A DNA stretch of 7,882 bases, taken from assembly GCF_034432235.1 (NCBI RefSeq), contig NZ_DAOUCJ010000012.1:1-7882 (forward strand), in the 5' to 3' direction. Positions within the stretch are counted from its first letter, which is position 1, and each line of letters starts with the position of its first letter. The DNA comes from Thermoflexus sp. GTDB taxonomy: Bacteria > Chloroflexota > Anaerolineae > Thermoflexales > Thermoflexaceae. A program made the translations under genes and the position numbers. A model generated the notes under the pieces. It was not told where the DNA came from. It was given only the letters and a program-made list of their open reading frames with translations, and did not search any database. This document shows, piece by piece, positions 5,766-7,882 of this stretch.

Positions 5766-5766
5766 A

Positions 5767-7368
5767 TCAGGGCGGGGTCTTTGTCCTTCGAGGGCGCGGG
5801 CGAGCGGCCTGACGCTCCCGACGGACCTCACGGATCGCTTCGAGGAGATCCTCGCGGCGGATGCGCAGCGCCGGATAGATGTCCGGCTTCAGTTCAGAGA
5901 TGGGGATGCCCTGGGAGGACGCGAAGGCGGTCAGCGCACGGTAGGCGGCGCGGGCGCAGACGGCCGCGATCTCCGCGCCACTGAAACCGCGGGTCTTCGC
6001 CGCCAGCTCCTCCAGGGAAACCGCGGGATCGAGCGGCCGGCGGCGCAGATGGACCCGGAAGATCTCCATGCGGGCCTTCCGATCTGGAAGGGGGATCACG
6101 ATCTTGCGGTCGAAGCGGCCGGGCCGCAGCAGGGCGGGATCGAGATCCTGGGGCCGGTTCGTGGCGCCCACCACGATCACCCCGGAGAGGGGGGCCAGGC
6201 CGTCCATCTCCGTGCAGAGCTGGGCGAAAGCCCGACGGGTCTCCTCATGCGCTCCTTCCCGGCGAGGGCAGAAGCCATCGATCTCATCGATGAACAGCAA
6301 CACCGGTCGGCCCTGCGCCGCTTCCGCCCGGGCCTCCGCGAACACCCCGGCGATGCGACGGGCGCTTTCCCCATACCACATCGAGAAGACATCCGGCGGA
6401 GTGAGCACCAGGAAGACAGCCTCGCTCCGCCGGGCGAGGATGCGGGCCAGGGTGGTTTTGCCCGTCCCCGGGGGGCCGATCAGCAACACCCCCTTTGGGG
6501 GCTGCAGGCGGAGGTGCTGGAAGACCCCCGGATTGCGCAGGGGCTCGACGATCCAAGTCTGCAACTCCGCCCGCACCGTCTCCAGCCCCCCCAGATCCTC
6601 CCAGTCCACTTCTCCTACGTCCACGGCGGCGGAGGAGGTGGAAGAGCGCACCCGGGGGCGTTGCCCCACCGTGCGGGCCAGAAGGACCCGGATCTCCTCC
6701 ATCAGGGACGCTGGCGTCTCGACAGTCAATTTCCCGCCCCACTCGTTCTCCCAATCCAGGCTGATCCAGGCTTCATCGATGTAAGCCTCAATGCGGGCCT
6801 TTAACGGGATCAAATGCCCGGAAGGATGCAGGGCGAAGATCGGGGCCGAGCCCCCAGGTCCCTCCATGCGGGTCATAACAGCCCGGCGGCGGAGGTGATG
6901 GAGCAGCCGGATCAGGCCGCGGATCGAAGGCTGGGGAACCTGGATGATCACCGGCTCCTGCAGGTGCGCCTGCAGGAACGCTTCCACCCGCGCCAGGTCG
7001 GTGGGAGCGCAGCGGATCTGGATGTTCAGGGCCTCGCCGAATCCCGGCTCCAGCTGGATCTGACAGGGGGCCCCGCCGATCTCCGCCTTCAGCACGGCCC
7101 GGATCGGATAAACGAACCCGTCGGGATCCTGGTGGAGCTGGGGCGCATCCTCCGGCTCCCCCCGGAAATTCCAGCGCCCTCCCACCAGGGTCACCGTTCC
7201 ATATCGGAGGAGGTTCTCGTAGAAGGCGCGGGCCGCCCGGTGGAGTCCCTTCACCTGACGCACCAGGGCGACCTCTCGAACAGCGATCGGCCCTGGTGCG
7301 GAGCCCGGGGAGGATCCGGGTGGAGAAGGGGAAGCGGGAAGCAGCGGGTTGCGATCGCCCTCGTCCAT
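5767..7368 (-). CDS. AAA+ ATPase with duplicated N-terminal module
   Basis: This 533-residue protein has one classical AAA ATPase domain (about 255-515) of the Cdc48/PAN/FtsH group. Walker A is GPPGTGKT (298-305), Walker B LLFIDE (357-362), sensor 1 GATNRP (401-406), arginine fingers Arg415 and Arg418 in RPGRFDR, and GFSGAEIA (461-468) begins the lid. The segment MWYGES (330-335) matches a Cdc48 D2-type pore loop, so it probably threads protein substrates using ATP. Residues 1-28 are Pro/Ser-rich and likely disordered. Residues about 39-235 match no family I know, but two parts align at a spacing of 100: Pro82, Gly84, Pro88, Ala91 with Pro182, Gly184, Pro188, Ala191. There is no transmembrane segment, zinc-protease motif or adjacent peptidase gene. 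ATG 7368 follows AAGGAG by seven bases. It lies 32 bases after the transporter gene and is likely co-transcribed with it. Substrate unknown. Confidence 0.88.
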   Translation of the reverse strand: MDEGDRNPLLPASPSPPGSSPGSAPGPIAVREVALVRQVKGLHRAARAFYENLLRYGTVTLVGGRWNFRGEPEDAPQLHQDPDGFVYPIRAVLKAEIGGAPCQIQLEPGFGEALNIQIRCAPTDLARVEAFLQAHLQEPVIIQVPQPSIRGLIRLLHHLRRRAVMTRMEGPGGSAPIFALHPSGHLIPLKARIEAYIDEAWISLDWENEWGGKLTVETPASLMEEIRVLLARTVGQRPRVRSSTSSAAVDVGEVDWEDLGGLETVRAELQTWIVEPLRNPGVFQHLRLQPPKGVLLIGPPGTGKTTLARILARRSEAVFLVLTPPDVFSMWYGESARRIAGVFAEARAEAAQGRPVLLFIDEIDGFCPRREGAHEETRRAFAQLCTEMDGLAPLSGVIVVGATNRPQDLDPALLRPGRFDRKIVIPLPDRKARMEIFRVHLRRRPLDPAVSLEELAAKTRGFSGAEIAAVCARAAYRALTAFASSQGIPISELKPDIYPALRIRREDLLEAIREVRRERQAARPRPRRTKTPP

Positions 7369-7400
7369 TGCGGCGCTCCTTCTGTTCTACGGCTATGGAT

Positions 7401-7882
7401 TTACTCCATGACCAGGAAGGGGTTGAGGCGGGTGTCGACATCGAAGACATCCATCCCTTCCCAGCGCTTGAGGGCCCGGGCCAGGGCGGCGGAGAAGGGC
7501 GAGGCCAGGAACTCGTAGAGGATCTTGGCTCCCGCGTGGGTCGGGATAAGCCTTAGCAAAACACCGGACGGGACAATTCCCCCAAAAGCCAGCGTGAGGA
7601 AGACCGCGCTGTCCAGGGCCTCTCCCACCACGGTGCTGACCCAGAACCGGGGCAGCATATAGCGGCCGCGGGTGCGCACTTTCATCTTCGCCAGGACCGC
7701 CGCGTTGGCGAATTCCCCCACCAGATATGCGGTGAAGGAGGCCAGCAGCAGCCGGGGAGCGAAGCCCAGGATCTCCTGGTAGGCGGCCTGGCCTTTCCAG
7801 AAGGGCGCGGGGGGCAGAAGCCCGCCGGCCGCCGCGGCCAGGACGGCGAGGAGGTTCCCGGCGAAGCCGGTCCAGATCATCC
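7401..7882 (-). CDS. yhhQ: Queuosine precursor transporter family protein, N-terminus beyond the edge
   Basis: The last 159 or so residues of an integral membrane protein of the YhhQ/DUF165 family, which imports queuine-type precursors of tRNA queuosine. Family marks, counted from the first visible Met, are GEFANAAVLAKMKVRTRGR (55-73), a membrane segment with R-x-W-V-S-T-V-V-G-E-x-x-D-S (78-91), LAFGGIVP (97-104), Lys119 in the last membrane segment, and the tail DVFDVDTRLNPF (144-155). Hydrophobic stretches at about 5-24, 40-63, 79-103 and 106-135 would be membrane helices. The Met at 7880-7878 is probably internal, because the family is usually over 200 residues and its first helices are missing here. 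The stop TAA is at 7403-7401. The general function is well supported by family; the exact substrate is inferred. Confidence 0.85.
   Translation of the reverse strand, partial: MIWTGFAGNLLAVLAAAAGGLLPPAPFWKGQAAYQEILGFAPRLLLASFTAYLVGEFANAAVLAKMKVRTRGRYMLPRFWVSTVVGEALDSAVFLTLAFGGIVPSGVLLRLIPTHAGAKILYEFLASPFSAALARALKRWEGMDVFDVDTRLNPFLVME

Noticed and set aside
6049..6804. Long plus-strand open frames antisense to the AAA+ ATPase
   Set aside because: Low-complexity products opposite Walker A, Walker B and sensor motifs; no ribosome binding site or family match.
1..7882. CRISPR array or tRNA/rRNA genes
   Set aside because: No regularly spaced repeats and no cloverleaf or rRNA-like segments were seen on either strand.

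Overview
The window is GC-rich, and every confidently called intact gene lies on the minus strand, so it reads right to left. Strong GGAGG-type ribosome binding sites, a class Ic ribonucleotide reductase, a cobalamin riboswitch and consensus sigma-70-type promoters mark it as bacterial. The overall style (GC-rich, PIN/UPF0175 toxin-antitoxin module, scattered palindromic intergenic repeats) would fit a thermophilic Chloroflexota such as a Thermoflexus relative. That placement is a guess, because the window has no phylogenetic marker strong enough to settle it.

Right part (about 5770-7882). A membrane protein of the queuosine precursor transporter (YhhQ/DUF165) family enters from the right edge, missing its N-terminus. 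After a 32-base gap comes a 533-residue AAA+ ATPase with a Cdc48-like pore loop. Its N-terminal half is unrecognised and appears to contain two copies of a roughly 100-residue module.

Centre (about 2001-5766). This is the best-supported unit: promoter, riboswitch, nrdA, nrdB. A perfect TTGACA/TATAAT promoter with a 16-base spacer lies two bases past the ATPase stop codon. Its start point falls at the 5' end of a complete cobalamin riboswitch, including the B12 box, the L5 loop and a downstream hairpin that can kiss L5 and covers the nrdA ribosome binding site and first start codon. The operon encodes a ribonucleotide reductase whose beta subunit has the class Ic signature: Glu as first metal ligand and Phe in place of the radical Tyr, typical of Mn/Fe enzymes. 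The inferred logic is that cobalamin shuts off the oxygen-dependent, B12-independent reductase, which implies a B12-dependent class II enzyme elsewhere in the genome.

Left part (1-2000). This stretch looks decayed and rearranged. It holds an intact UPF0175-type antitoxin translationally overlapping a DUF3368 PIN toxin that is interrupted by an in-frame amber codon. A 59-base intergenic element occurs on both sides of this module as a direct repeat with one mismatch. There is also a 47-codon C-terminal remnant of S-adenosylhomocysteine hydrolase preceded by a perfect 27-base palindrome, a second perfect consensus promoter pointing left across that remnant, several inverted repeats, and the first 29 codons of a gene leaving the left edge.
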